A model generated the notes under the pieces. It was not told the DNA's origin. It saw nothing but the letters and a program-made list of their open reading frames with translations, and did no database searches. A stretch of 46,536 nucleotides of DNA from Alkalihalobacillus bogoriensis ATCC BAA-922 (lineage in GTDB: Bacteria; Bacillota; Bacilli; Bacillales; Bacillaceae_F): NCBI RefSeq assembly GCF_000621445.1, contig NZ_KK211280.1, forward strand, positions 113,904-160,439. Direction: 5' to 3'. How positions within the stretch are numbered: the stretch's first letter is position 1; every line of letters starts with the position of its first letter. The position numbers were made by a program, and so were the translations under genes. Positions 8,030-17,319 of this stretch are shown piece by piece.

Positions 8030-8785
8030 TTGAATGAAACGATTCAAACATTAGTAAACCATCGCTCCATCCGTCGGTATGAAAATAAACCGGTCAAAAA
8101 AGAAGATTTACATATGATAGTCGAAGCAGCTCAAGCTGCCCCATCTTGGATTCACGGTCAACAAGTTTCCATTATTGCCATTGAAGATGAGACTCGGAAA
8201 GAAAAACTTGCCGAACTAGTCGGCAATCAAATAGCTGTTAAAGAAGCGCCTGTCTTTTTTGTTTTTTGTGCTGACTTTTATCGAGCAAAGCTTGCAAGTG
8301 AAAAACAACAAGTACCGTTGGCCGTCACAGACGATGTCGATTCATTACTTGTCGGTGCTACTGACGTCGGTCTTGCAATGGGGAATGCGATTGCTGCAGC
8401 GGAATCACTCGGGCTAGGCATTGTTCCAATCGGAGGAATCCGTAAAAATCCCCTTGAAGTTATTGAACTTCTCGATCTTCCTGAATACGTCATTCCGATT
8501 TCTGGTCTATGTATCGGTTATGCAAATGAAAATCCTGAACAAAAGCCGAGGTTACCAAAGGAAATTGTCTATCAAGAAGAAAAATACAATGCGGCTTTAC
8601 AAAAAGAAAAATTAGATACATATGACCAAATGATGTCAGACTATACTTCCGCCCGGACAGATGGTGAAAATAACAGCAATTGGTCTGAACGTATAGCCGC
8701 TTTTTATAGGAAACCATATTATGGACAAATTGGGGATATGTTACTAAAACAAAAATTCACTTGTAACAATATGAATCGATCATAA
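8030..8785 (+). CDS. NADPH-dependent nitro/flavin reductase, NfrA-like
   Basis: A 251-residue FMN-dependent oxidoreductase of the NfsA/NfrA (nitroreductase) superfamily. The N-terminal LVNHRSIRRYENKPV with its FMN-binding arginines, the APSWIHGQQVSII segment, GLGIVPIGGIRKNPLEV and the closing PRLPKEIVYQEEKYN closely follow B. subtilis NfrA (YwcG). TTG 8030 is chosen because AGAGGGGA precedes it and a promoter at 7965-7993 would leave the upstream part of the longer frame untranscribed. It probably reduces FMN, nitro compounds or H2O2-linked acceptors with NADPH in the cytoplasm. It is monocistronic with a strong terminator. Confidence 0.88.
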   Translation: MNETIQTLVNHRSIRRYENKPVKKEDLHMIVEAAQAAPSWIHGQQVSIIAIEDETRKEKLAELVGNQIAVKEAPVFFVFCADFYRAKLASEKQQVPLAVTDDVDSLLVGATDVGLAMGNAIAAAESLGLGIVPIGGIRKNPLEVIELLDLPEYVIPISGLCIGYANENPEQKPRLPKEIVYQEEKYNAALQKEKLDTYDQMMSDYTSARTDGENNSNWSERIAAFYRKPYYGQIGDMLLKQKFTCNNMNRS

Positions 8786-8794
8786 TAAGAAAAA

Positions 8795-8830
8795 CTGAGT
8801 GAGGAAAACCACCTCACTCAGTCCTTTTTT
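8795..8830 (+). terminator. Rho-independent terminator
   Basis: Perfect ten-base stem CTGAGTGAGG / CCTCACTCAG with a six- to seven-base loop and a run of six T. It ends the nitroreductase transcript; the minus-strand small gene stops at 8836. Confidence 0.9.
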
Positions 8831-8835
8831 GTTTT

Positions 8836-9009
8836 CTACAAATCTGAAAGCCTGTACTCTACTCCATGTACCCCTTTATAATACTCAGGATACAATTCTC
8901 CTCCACAAGTTTCACAGGAAAGCATTGGTGGTGTCAGCGGGTCACCACCGTTCATTAAACCAACATCTCTTACCACATCAAAACATCTCTTTTCCCTTTC
9001 ATGACACAT
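8836..9009 (-). CDS. Small CxxCGGE protein, possible zinc ribbon
   Basis: A 57-residue protein, MCHEREKRCF... at the N-terminus and CETCGGELYPEYYKGVHGVEYRL at the C-terminal half. Cysteines at 2, 9, 32 and 35 could bind one metal ion; the CxxCGGE(L/M)YPEYYKGVHG stretch looks familiar from short Bacillus hypothetical proteins, but I know no function. The ATG at 9009 has no clear ribosome binding site; the frame stays open upstream (...RRFYRLCLF before the Met) with AAGAAGG at about 9034, so the gene may start earlier or be an N-terminally truncated remnant. It is convergent with the nitroreductase gene. Confidence 0.5.
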   Translation of the reverse strand: MCHEREKRCFDVVRDVGLMNGGDPLTPPMLSCETCGGELYPEYYKGVHGVEYRLSDL

Positions 9010-9113
9010 AAACAAACATAGCCGATAGAACCTTCTTATTGGACACTTCTCACCGATTTCACTCTTGTTTTGTCCTATAGAACCCTATAACACACAATTC
9101 AAATGCCCTCCGT

Positions 9114-9215
9114 TAAAGAAAAACGCGTGAACTTCTTTTCGTCTCAAGCGAAGTGCGGAGCCTTTGTTCATCTAGAATAGGCTTTCAAAGCTTCAGTGCT
9201 ATACCAAAATTTTTC
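9114..9215 (+). repeat. Dispersed element, copy 2
   Basis: TAAAGAAAAACGCG at the left, CAAGCGAAGTGCGGAGCC in the middle, GGCTTTCAAAGCTTC...GCTATACCAAAATTTTT at the right. It shares order and orientation of these blocks with the copies at 37265-37365 and 24234-24400, and a hairpin follows at 9237. Confidence 0.75.
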
Positions 9216-9236
9216 TAGTTTCTTATATAATGAATA

Positions 9237-9264
9237 GAAGCCTAATGGAACTCCATTAGGCTTC
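9237..9264. terminator. Hairpin after dispersed element
   Basis: Twelve-base perfect stem GAAGCCTAATGG / CCATTAGGCTTC with a four-base loop (AACT). The T-run after it is weak (TCACTT), so termination is uncertain; position relative to the repeat matches the true terminators beside the other copies. Confidence 0.5.
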
Positions 9265-9273
9265 TCACTTAAC

Positions 9274-9461
9274 GTTACGGACATAGATTCCGCTATTTCA
9301 TAAAAAAACATCTCTTTTTTTATGTTAACGGACATCTGTTCCGCTAGTTTAGTCAAATCTATAGCAAAATCACTTGATTTCTCACGTTTAACGGAACCAA
9401 TGTCCAATAGCTTCTCAGAAACTGTACTTTTCGTTAAAATACCGGAACAGATGTCCATTAG
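9274..9461. repeat. Cluster of four GGACAT/GTTCC palindromic motifs
   Basis: Related motifs at 9274-9296 (GTTACGGACATAGATTCCGC), 9324-9347 (GTTAACGGACATCTGTTCCG), 9386-9410 (GTTTAACGGAACCAATGTCC) and 9433-9461 (ACCGGAACAGATGTCCATTA). Each holds GGACAT next to (G/A)TTCC or the same in inverted order, so each is an imperfect palindrome. Units are spaced about 47 to 62 bases apart. Confidence 0.6.
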
Positions 9462-9494
9462 ATGACAACGAACAACGCACCTATCCCTACCCTC

Positions 9495-10265
9495 TTATCT
9501 TTTATATAACCGATACGCGTTTTCTAATGTTTGTTTCTCCACTTCTGCTTTGCTAAGCCCTTTAATCCGTGCTAAAGTTTTGACAATTTCCTTTACAAGC
9601 AATGGTGTCGTTTGTTTCCCTTTAAAAGGTCCATCAAAAGGCCATGGTCCATCTGTTTCAACGAGTAACTGTGTTAGTGGGACTTCCTTTACTAGCTGTT
9701 GATCCCGTGTTCGATAACAAACTTCTGGGGTAACAGAAATGAAGCACCCGCTCTTGATTACCTTCTGCCTGATTTCAAAGGGTGCTTTTAGCCAATGAAA
9801 ATGTGCTCGCTGATTCGGAAACTTCCCTACTAACTCAAGTGCTTTTTCGGTTGAATCATGAACAGCATGAATGTTTAACGGAAGACCTACTTCATTTGCA
9901 AGTTCAACCCACTCGATAAAATGCTCTTCTACTAATTCGAGTTGAGAAGCTGATAGTTTTTCTTTTGTATAATGGGGCAGACCCACCTCACCAACCGCTG
10001 CAATCTGTTGATGCTCCTTTTTAATAAGAGAAATTAACTCTCGTTTTTCTTGTTCGCCAATTGGGGATTGTTCTGGGTGATATCCTAAAGCCGGAAAAAC
10101 GAATTCTGGAAAACGATGATGCAATTCTAATGTTCGATAGGAAGAAGATAGATTCGTTGACACCGCCATTACGTGTTGAATTCCTTGTTCTTGCCAATGA
10201 GCGATTAGAGTGGATAGCTTTGACCAATCATATTGGTCAAGATGTATATGAGTATCAAACACCAA
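9495..10265 (-). CDS. TatD family metal-dependent DNase
   Basis: A 256-residue TIM-barrel hydrolase of the TatD group. Metal ligands: the HxH of FDTHIHLDQ at the N-terminus, Glu in AAVGEVGL, His in LNIHAVHDS, His in RAHFHWLKAP and Asp in VETDGPWPF. TatD proteins act as 3'-5' exo- or apurinic endonucleases in the cytoplasm. The usual GEIGLDY reads GEVGLPHY here, placing this protein in a side branch. Its start lies nine bases after the stop of the EAL gene, so the two are likely co-transcribed. Confidence 0.88.
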   Translation of the reverse strand: MVFDTHIHLDQYDWSKLSTLIAHWQEQGIQHVMAVSTNLSSSYRTLELHHRFPEFVFPALGYHPEQSPIGEQEKRELISLIKKEHQQIAAVGEVGLPHYTKEKLSASQLELVEEHFIEWVELANEVGLPLNIHAVHDSTEKALELVGKFPNQRAHFHWLKAPFEIRQKVIKSGCFISVTPEVCYRTRDQQLVKEVPLTQLLVETDGPWPFDGPFKGKQTTPLLVKEIVKTLARIKGLSKAEVEKQTLENAYRLYKR

Positions 10266-10273
10266 ATTCCTCC

Positions 10274-11320
10274 TTACAAGAATAACTCCTTAATCGGTTT
10301 TGGATTAGGTTTTCCAATGTAGAAGCCTTGCGCTAAAGAAATGCCGACATCTTTGCAATATTCTAGCTCTTCTTTTCTCTCAATGCCTTCTGCAAGAAGC
10401 GTAATATCGTATGCTGAGGCAATTTCAATGATTTGCTTTATTTTCCCTTGTTTATTCTTATCTTCATCACAGTGGTCTATTAAATGACGATCAATCTTCG
10501 CAAAATCTGGTTTTAACTCTTGTAACACTTCTACCGTTGCATAACCAGAGCCTAAGTCATCTAATGCAACATGGATACCGTGCGCTTGGTACACTTGAAA
10601 AATAGTCTTTAAATGAGCAATATTTTCTATTTTCTCAGTTTCGACCACTTCAAAAACTAAATCACTCGGATCTACATGAAACTGCTCTACCGCTTTAAAT
10701 GTACTTTTCAAACAATGATTCGGGTCGTAAATCGACGACGGTAAAAAATTAATAAATCGTTTTTGACCGGTTTCTAGCAAAGACGAACTAATTTCAATCG
10801 AAGAAATACGTGCTTGGCTATCTAGCATTGATTGTAATCCTGCTTGCTGAGAAAAGGAAAATAGTTTTCCAGGTTGAAAAGGAAAGTCGTCATTTGTTTG
10901 TCGAAGTAAAAACTCATATCCATAAATTTCGTCATTTTCTAGTGAAATAATCGGCTGCAAATGTTGAGTAAACAAACGATGATTAATAACCGTTACAAAA
11001 TCAATATGGTTAATTCGAGTAAGCAATTCAGAGAAAGAAACCATCTTTGAAAAACGACGGTTTGTTTTATTTGACCAGGTTCCGTATATTTTAGATTGCT
11101 CTTGCATTGGCAACAGCTCATGCATTTGTGTAAGGAATGTCAGCACATCCTCGATTGATTGATAATCGATACAAAATATGGAGTTATCCACCGAAAATTC
11201 TCGATTCATTATTTTCAATTGATTTTCTATCGCAATCGATTCTTCTCCTTTATAGTAAAGGAATAATCTCCCTTTTTCCTCTATGTCTGGTAACTGTGTA
11301 CAATAATCGCAACTAGTCAT
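10274..11320 (-). CDS. EAL-domain c-di-GMP phosphodiesterase
   Basis: A 348-residue cytoplasmic protein with a CxxC (CDYC, residues 4-7) at its N-terminus, a non-recognised region to about 110 and an EAL domain thereafter. Catalytic signatures are all present: YEFLLR (EAL position), FINFLP, EVVETE, ALDDLGSGY, AKIDRHL, AEGIE and AQGFYIGKP. It should hydrolyse cyclic di-GMP to pGpG. ATG 11320 is chosen since GAGGGGGAG lies just upstream; a further upstream ATG at 11344 lacks a site. The CDYC motif may bind a metal or respond to redox (inference). It is followed by tatD. Confidence 0.85.
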   Translation of the reverse strand: MTSCDYCTQLPDIEEKGRLFLYYKGEESIAIENQLKIMNREFSVDNSIFCIDYQSIEDVLTFLTQMHELLPMQEQSKIYGTWSNKTNRRFSKMVSFSELLTRINHIDFVTVINHRLFTQHLQPIISLENDEIYGYEFLLRQTNDDFPFQPGKLFSFSQQAGLQSMLDSQARISSIEISSSLLETGQKRFINFLPSSIYDPNHCLKSTFKAVEQFHVDPSDLVFEVVETEKIENIAHLKTIFQVYQAHGIHVALDDLGSGYATVEVLQELKPDFAKIDRHLIDHCDEDKNKQGKIKQIIEIASAYDITLLAEGIERKEELEYCKDVGISLAQGFYIGKPNPKPIKELFL

Positions 11321-11419
11321 TTGCTCCCCCTCTTTTAGAACCATACCACTTATTATACGTTGAAAAACACACTAATTAAAGCAAGATAAAGAGGAAAATA
11401 ATACTATTCACTCTTCTAG

Positions 11420-11920
11420 CTAGCTACATAGAAACTGGTTGATTTCTTTTCGCTTTCGAAAAACCATTGTTTGTTTAGAACTCGAGTATAGAGCAATCAC
11501 ATCTAATGCTTTTTTTCTTCTTTCCTTCGGGTAATGCCATACAAATTTTAAGAACTCAAAATCTAGTTTTTCTGGACACCCTTCAGACATATCAGGTCTC
11601 GTTTTATTTTTGTACGTTACATACCGCTTTATTACACGATACATGCAAAGATATCTTGGCATATCAAGGAAAATAATTGTATCAGCTTCTTCAAAACGAC
11701 GGTGCCATGTTCGACTGTAGTTTCCTTCTATGACCCAGCGCTCACGTTGCAAATAAGGCTCTTGCTTCACCTGAAGCTCTTCCATCGATGATTCGACCCA
11801 ACCCGGTTTCCAAAATAACGTATCTAAATGGATTACATCTGCATTGAGCCGCTTTGCTAGTTTTCTAGCAAAAGTGGATTTTCCTGATCCAGCAGAACCA
11901 ATAACTGCTACTTTTTTCAA
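11420..11920 (-). CDS. P-loop kinase, FlaR/adenylate-kinase-like
   Basis: A 166-residue P-loop NTPase of the group annotated as 'topology modulation protein FlaR' or AAA/adenylate kinase-like. The Walker A GSAGSGKST lies at residues 8-16, followed by VIHLDTLFWKPGW, the hallmark of this group, and WVIEGNYSRTW; the RRFEEADTIIFLDMPR stretch is the usual lid/Walker B region. It starts at TTG 11920, eight bases after AAGGAGGGG. Substrate is not known; nucleoside-phosphate kinase activity is plausible. Single gene. Confidence 0.85.
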   Translation of the reverse strand: MKKVAVIGSAGSGKSTFARKLAKRLNADVIHLDTLFWKPGWVESSMEELQVKQEPYLQRERWVIEGNYSRTWHRRFEEADTIIFLDMPRYLCMYRVIKRYVTYKNKTRPDMSEGCPEKLDFEFLKFVWHYPKERRKKALDVIALYSSSKQTMVFRKRKEINQFLCS

Positions 11921-11952
11921 ATGAATCCCCTCCTTATTTAACTAATCTGCAA

Positions 11953-11992
11953 TAAAAAGGATGTCTGAAAAGATCGTCCTCTTCAAACACCC
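11953..11992 (-). terminator. Terminator of the mut operon
   Basis: On the minus strand GGGTGTTTGAA pairs with TTCAGACATCC (two wobble pairs) and is followed by TTTTTATTG. It lies nine bases after the meaB stop at 12001. Confidence 0.75.
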
Positions 11993-12000
11993 TATATTGC

Positions 12001-13005
12001 CTATTGGTTATATTCATCAAGTAATGTTGTAGCAACGACAGTTGGAGTTGTTTCTCCATTTTTCATTTGCTCTTTTAATTGTGGCCATAATGTTTTTACT
12101 TGCGGATGTTGATAAAATCGCTGAATGAGTTGTTCCTCAATTAAAGCCTTCACCCAATCTTCTGACTGATTTGTTCTCCTCGTTTGAAAAAAGCCTTTTT
12201 CTTCACCTTTTTCCTTAAACTCTAAAATCAACTCCCACAACTCCGGAACACCTTCATGAGTTAAAGCCGAAACAGTATAAGCTTTCGTTTCCCAACCTTC
12301 TGTCACTTGTGGAAGAAAATGTAGAAGTCGATTAAACTCTGTTTTTACCATTTGAGCAGCTTGTTTATTTGCACCATCTGCTTTATTAATGACAATCGCA
12401 TCTGCGAGTTCAAGAATGCCTTTTTTCATACCTTGGAGCTCATCACCCGCTCCTGTTAATGTCATAACTAAAAAGAAATCAACCATGGAACGAACCGTTA
12501 TCTCACTTTGCCCAACACCAACTGTTTCTACAATGATAACATCATATCCTGCCGCTTCACATATTAACATCGTCTCTCGACTTTTTCTGGCGACCCCACC
12601 AAGTGTTCCACTTGAGGGCGAGGGACGCACATAGCCATTTGGATGTCTAGAAAGCTGGTCCATTCTTGTTTTATCCCCTAAAATACTTCCACGTGTCAGC
12701 GTACTTGAAGGGTCTACTGCTAAGACCGCAACACGATGACCTCGTTCACATAACATCGTCCCAAACGATTCAATTAACGTACTTTTCCCTGCACCAGGAA
12801 CACCTGTAAATCCAATCCGAATCGATTGACCTGTATGTGGAGAAAGCTTCGTTAACACTTGTTGCGCTATTTCAGTATGTTTTTGGGACTGACTTTCCAC
12901 TAACGTAATTGCCTGTGCGACAATCGCTCGGTTTTGAGACAACACCCCGTCTACATAATCATCTACCGTTAATTGCTTTCGTCTTGGTTTGTTGTTTCTT
13001 GTCAT
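12001..13005 (-). CDS. meaB: Methylmalonyl-CoA mutase-associated GTPase MeaB
   Basis: A 334-residue G3E GTPase of the MeaB/ArgK family. It has Walker [19 protein letters not shown], the switch region AVDPSSTLTRGSILGDKTRM, Walker B IVETVGVGQSE and base-recognition NKADG. MeaB protects methylmalonyl-CoA mutase and gates adenosylcobalamin loading. Start ATG 13005 follows GGGGAGGGGG. It lies 26 bases after mutB and closes the operon. Confidence 0.95.
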   Translation of the reverse strand: MTRNNKPRRKQLTVDDYVDGVLSQNRAIVAQAITLVESQSQKHTEIAQQVLTKLSPHTGQSIRIGFTGVPGAGKSTLIESFGTMLCERGHRVAVLAVDPSSTLTRGSILGDKTRMDQLSRHPNGYVRPSPSSGTLGGVARKSRETMLICEAAGYDVIIVETVGVGQSEITVRSMVDFFLVMTLTGAGDELQGMKKGILELADAIVINKADGANKQAAQMVKTEFNRLLHFLPQVTEGWETKAYTVSALTHEGVPELWELILEFKEKGEEKGFFQTRRTNQSEDWVKALIEEQLIQRFYQHPQVKTLWPQLKEQMKNGETTPTVVATTLLDEYNQ

Positions 13006-13031
13006 GAACGATTGCCCCCTCCCCGTTTTGT

Positions 13032-15191
13032 TTATTCGTCTTCATATCCTAACCGATATTTTATTTCTTCGATTACTTTTTGCGCAGCAACAGGAATCAC
13101 CGTTCCCGGACCGAAAATCGCAGCTGCGCCATGCTCAAGTAAGTAGTCATAATCTTGGGCCGGAATGACGCCACCAATGACGACCGCTATATCTTCACGT
13201 CCTAACTGTTTCAATTGCTCAACGACTTGAGGAAGTAATGTTTTGTGTCCGGCTGCCAATGAGCTTACACCGATGACATGAACATCGTTTTCCACAGCTT
13301 GTAGTGCGGCTTCCTCTGGTGTTTGAAACAACGGTCCGATATCGACATCGAAACCTAAATCAGCGAACGCTGTTGCAATCACTTTAGCTCCACGGTCATG
13401 ACCGTCTTGCCCCATTTTCGCGACCATAATACGTGGGCGACGACCTTCAAGTTCCGCAAATTCATCAGCAAGCTGACGGACGACTTGAACTTGTTCTTGC
13501 TCACCAAACTCCGACCGATACACACCACTAATCGAACGAATGACTGCTTTATGTCGACCTGATACATGTTCTACCGCATCACTAATTTCGCCTAAGCTTG
13601 CCCTTGCTCTTGCAGCCTCTATCGCTAATGCTAATAAATTGCCTTTTCCGCTTTCAGCTGCGTTAGTTATAGCGTTAAGGGTTTCTTTTACTTTTTGCTC
13701 ATCTCTATTTGTACGAAGCTTTTTTAAGCGCTCAATTTGGGCTTGACGAACCGCTGTATTATCAATATTTAAGATGTCAATTGGCTCTTCTTGCTCAAGC
13801 CGATATTTGTTCACACCAATAATCGTTTCTTTACCTGAATCGATATGAGCTTGTCGTCTAGCTGCCGCTTCTTCAATTCGCATTTTTGGCAATCCTGTTT
13901 CAATCGCTTTTGCCATCCCGCCTAATTGTTCAATTTCTTCAATATGAGCCCATGCTTTTTCCATCAGTTCGGCTGTTAATGATTCCACATAATAAGAACC
14001 ACCCCACGGGTCAAGCACATTACATATACCTGTCTCATCTTGTAAATACAATTGTGTATTTCTGGCAATGCGAGCTGAAAAATCAGTAGGAAGTGCAATG
14101 GCTTCATCTAGGGCATTTGTATGCAATGATTGAGTATGACCTAAAGCCGCTGCCATCGCCTCAATACATGTTCGCGTTACATTATTAAAGGGATCTTGTT
14201 CAGTAAGACTCCAACCCGATGTTTGTGAATGTGTTCGTAATGCAAGCGATTTCTCATTTTTAGGGTTAAATTGCTTCATTAGTTTGGCCCAAATGATTCT
14301 TGCTGCTCTCATTTTAGCCACTTCCATATAATAATTCATTCCAATCGCCCAGAAAAAAGATAATCTAGGAGCAAACTTATCGATATCAATTCCTGCTTTC
14401 AAGCCTGTTTTCACATACTCTAAACCATCTGCTAATGTATAGCCTAACTCAATGTCTGCTGTCGCACCTGCTTCTTGCATATGGTAGCCGGAAATGCTAA
14501 TACTATTGAACTTCGGCATATAAGTCGATGTGTACTCAAAAATATCAGCAATAATTCTCATCGATGTTTCTGGTGGATAAATATACGTATTTCGAACCAT
14601 ATATTCTTTTAATATATCATTCTGAATCGTTCCCGAAAGCTCTGATTGTTGGACACCTTGCTCTTCTGCCGCTACAATGTAAAAGGCCATAATTGGGAGA
14701 ACCGCACCGTTCATTGTCATCGATACGGACATTTGGTTCAATGGAATGTCATCAAATAAAATTTTCATATCTAAAATGGAGTCAACTGCCACTCCTGCTT
14801 TCCCAACATCCCCAACAACACGAGGATGGTCAGAATCATATCCCCGATGTGTTGCGAGATCAAACGCAATCGACAACCCTTTTTGTCCTGCAGCTAAATT
14901 ACGACGATAAAATGCATTACTTTCCTCTGCTGTTGAAAAGCCCGCATATTGACGAATCGTCCATGGTCTTGTTTTATACATAGCAGGATATGGTCCACGA
15001 AAGAAAGGGGCAATCCCTGCGACATAATTTAAATGTTTCATTGGAGCAATATCTGCTTTTGTATACACGTCCTTCACATCGATTTTCTCTGTTGTTGAGA
15101 ACGTGACGTTAGTCGTTGATTCTGTATTTCGCTGTTTCGGTTGATTAATAAGCTCTTCATAACTTAACTCCGAAAAATTAGGCTTTGTCAT
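13032..15191 (-). CDS. mutB: Methylmalonyl-CoA mutase, catalytic large subunit
   Basis: A 719-residue adenosylcobalamin-dependent mutase converting (R)-methylmalonyl-CoA to succinyl-CoA. The N-terminal TIM barrel has [20 protein letters not shown] and the acyl-CoA-lining [19 protein letters not shown]; the C-terminal B12 domain carries the DxHxxG motif (DGHDRG, His about 598), VSSLAAGH and VIGG. It starts at ATG 15191, whose ATGA overlaps the mutA stop, with AAGGGAGTGA upstream; this is shorter than the longest open frame (15227). Heterodimer partner is MutA. No internal damage seen. Confidence 0.96.
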   Translation of the reverse strand: MTKPNFSELSYEELINQPKQRNTESTTNVTFSTTEKIDVKDVYTKADIAPMKHLNYVAGIAPFFRGPYPAMYKTRPWTIRQYAGFSTAEESNAFYRRNLAAGQKGLSIAFDLATHRGYDSDHPRVVGDVGKAGVAVDSILDMKILFDDIPLNQMSVSMTMNGAVLPIMAFYIVAAEEQGVQQSELSGTIQNDILKEYMVRNTYIYPPETSMRIIADIFEYTSTYMPKFNSISISGYHMQEAGATADIELGYTLADGLEYVKTGLKAGIDIDKFAPRLSFFWAIGMNYYMEVAKMRAARIIWAKLMKQFNPKNEKSLALRTHSQTSGWSLTEQDPFNNVTRTCIEAMAAALGHTQSLHTNALDEAIALPTDFSARIARNTQLYLQDETGICNVLDPWGGSYYVESLTAELMEKAWAHIEEIEQLGGMAKAIETGLPKMRIEEAAARRQAHIDSGKETIIGVNKYRLEQEEPIDILNIDNTAVRQAQIERLKKLRTNRDEQKVKETLNAITNAAESGKGNLLALAIEAARARASLGEISDAVEHVSGRHKAVIRSISGVYRSEFGEQEQVQVVRQLADEFAELEGRRPRIMVAKMGQDGHDRGAKVIATAFADLGFDVDIGPLFQTPEEAALQAVENDVHVIGVSSLAAGHKTLLPQVVEQLKQLGREDIAVVIGGVIPAQDYDYLLEHGAAAIFGPGTVIPVAAQKVIEEIKYRLGYEDE

Positions 15192-17290
15192 GTTAGCGTC
15201 ACTCCCTTCTTTTCTAGAAGGAAACAAAGTTCCTCATAACAATTCGTTCTTCGATGAATAAATCGGTCGACACCCGCTTCTTTAAATTGTTGTTGTTCTT
15301 CCTCTGTTGGTAAGCCAACAACATAAACAAGACAATCAGGTATTTGTTGCTTTACGTCACTTATAAAGTTTGGAATCTCTTGACGATATTCCTCATCTGC
15401 TCCACATAAAACGATAAGCTTTTCTTTCTTCGCTTTTGCCAAGACTGTTTCGGTTGACTCTTCATTTCGATAGAAGGAAATATCAAACCCTCCTACTTGA
15501 AAAAATTCTTGAGCAAAATCCATACGAGGTTTATGACTTGCAACCGAACCAAATAAAAGAAATGGTAATTCAATCGGGTCATTTCCAGACTGTTTACATC
15601 CCTCATAAGCTTCTCTAATCCGTTCAAAAGGAATTGCCGCTCGATTTGGCTTTATTCTAATGACTTGCTCTTGTTCTTTTGCAGTCCCTTTGTTACATGC
15701 CTTCGCTAAGTCAGAAAGTAATGCTCCAGCTTTGGCTGCTTCGATTAATTGCGTGACAACACTTGTTCCTGCTGATAGAGAGATGTTTTGTTCAGATAGA
15801 TGATCACTCGCTTTTAAATGTTCAGATAAATACGCTTGTTTATCTGAATGTCTTGTCTCTGCTCTTTCTTCTTTATTACTATATCGATTTGTCCCAACAA
15901 TGACATCTTTTCGCATCATCACGTTTTTTATTTTTTTCTGTTCTGTTTTGGAAATCATCTTTTGAACAAACTGTTGCTGAGTCGCGGAAAATATTCCACC
16001 TTTAGCTTCGATCTGTTGAAAAATAGCCCATGTTTGTTTTCCGACTTCATTTGTTAATGATTCGACATACCAAGAACCGCCAACAGGGTCTGACGTAATT
16101 CCGATATGAGATTCTTCCTGTAAAATAATCGATGTATTGCGAGCAATCCTTCTCGAAAACTCAGTTGAACTTCCCAATGCTTCATCAAACTGGCTAACAT
16201 GAATACTATTTGCCCCACCAACGGCTGCTGCAAATGCTTCTGTAGTACCCCGTAACATATTGACATACGGGTCATATTTTGTTTTTGTCCAAGCTGATGT
16301 TCTTCCGTGGATCCACATTTTTTGTGCTTCATCATTCCCACCAAAAACGCGAACAATATTTGACCACAATAAACGGGCAGCCCGTAATTTTGCCATTTCC
16401 ATAAAATAATTAGAACCGACAGCAAATGAAAAACGAATCGACGAAGCAATTTGCTGAACATCATGACCGCGTTCGCTCAATTCGGCAAGATAAAAAGCTC
16501 CCGTCGCCAATGTACAAGCTAACTCCTCCACTGCACTTGCTCCGCCATTATGATACACTTCGCCGCGAACGAGTATCGTTTGTAAAGATGGTGTATGTTC
16601 TTTTGACCAAGTTAAAACATCAGACATTTGCTTTAAACATTGCTGCATCGTATACGGAATTTCTCCTTGTTCAAGCAATTCCCCGACCGGGTCAGCGCCA
16701 ATACAGCCTGTTAGTTTATGAAGAGGTGTACCCGATTTCGTTATTGCACTTCCGATTATACTTAACAAAGGTAACACTGTTGCCCCACAATAAACGAATA
16801 ATGGGACTTCTTCCATTGCAATGCCTTGGAGTGCTGCTTCCATATGTTCACTCGAAAAGACAGACAATCCCGCGTCTCCTGCGTGGTTTGATCCTCGCCC
16901 GTTTTCTCCTCTTCTTGTTGGAACGTCCACAACCATGTTTAATTCGGTTTGCCCCGTTGAAAGAGCATGCTTAGCCACTTCATTCCATTTCCTTGGTGAT
17001 GCCATATCAATTTCTTGACTAATTTCCCATGCCCGCTTCACTTTTGTCTTTTTCTCATTTCCTCGAACAAAAGGGCGTTCACCAGGCCAATTTTCTATAT
17101 ATTCAAGGGTTTCAAGCGCATCTTTTTGATACATCGGTGAAAGTGTAATTCCTTCATATGTGTCAGTTAAGAGCTTTTCAAACGCTGCTCCTTTTAATGA
17201 CTGCTCCGCTACTGTTTTCCACTGCTCATATGTTGGTATGGGAAACTCTGCAAATGACTCCCAACGGTTCGATTGTTTTCTCTCTTCCAT
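15188..17290 (-). CDS. mutA: Methylmalonyl-CoA mutase, small subunit
   Basis: A 700-residue paralogue of MutB that forms the heterodimer. The barrel is recognisable ([48 protein letters not shown]) but the C-terminal Rossmann domain has no DxHxxG cobalamin ligand motif (it reads [14 protein letters not shown]), as expected for the non-catalytic subunit. Start ATG 17290 follows AAAGGAAGG. The stop overlaps the mutB start by four bases, indicating translational coupling. Confidence 0.95.
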   Translation of the reverse strand: MEERKQSNRWESFAEFPIPTYEQWKTVAEQSLKGAAFEKLLTDTYEGITLSPMYQKDALETLEYIENWPGERPFVRGNEKKTKVKRAWEISQEIDMASPRKWNEVAKHALSTGQTELNMVVDVPTRRGENGRGSNHAGDAGLSVFSSEHMEAALQGIAMEEVPLFVYCGATVLPLLSIIGSAITKSGTPLHKLTGCIGADPVGELLEQGEIPYTMQQCLKQMSDVLTWSKEHTPSLQTILVRGEVYHNGGASAVEELACTLATGAFYLAELSERGHDVQQIASSIRFSFAVGSNYFMEMAKLRAARLLWSNIVRVFGGNDEAQKMWIHGRTSAWTKTKYDPYVNMLRGTTEAFAAAVGGANSIHVSQFDEALGSSTEFSRRIARNTSIILQEESHIGITSDPVGGSWYVESLTNEVGKQTWAIFQQIEAKGGIFSATQQQFVQKMISKTEQKKIKNVMMRKDVIVGTNRYSNKEERAETRHSDKQAYLSEHLKASDHLSEQNISLSAGTSVVTQLIEAAKAGALLSDLAKACNKGTAKEQEQVIRIKPNRAAIPFERIREAYEGCKQSGNDPIELPFLLFGSVASHKPRMDFAQEFFQVGGFDISFYRNEESTETVLAKAKKEKLIVLCGADEEYRQEIPNFISDVKQQIPDCLVYVVGLPTEEEQQQFKEAGVDRFIHRRTNCYEELCFLLEKKGVTLT

Positions 17291-17319
17291 CGTATACCTT
17301 CCTTTCCCTCATTCATTTT

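Larger units (their letters stand above)
9010..9494. other. 485-base gene-free region made of repeats
   Basis: Contents from left to right: a degraded CT-rich GGACAC...TGTCC unit (about 9038-9078), dispersed-element copy 2 (9114-9215), a perfect hairpin (9237-9264) and four copies of a GGACAT/GTTCC motif (9274-9461). An open frame exists on the minus strand (9168-9458) but it is composed of these repeats and has no ribosome binding site, so I do not call it a gene. Confidence 0.65.

Noticed and set aside
9168-9458. Minus-strand open frame of 96 codons
   Set aside because: Composed of the repeats in this region (GGACAT motifs, hairpin, dispersed element) and has no ribosome binding site.
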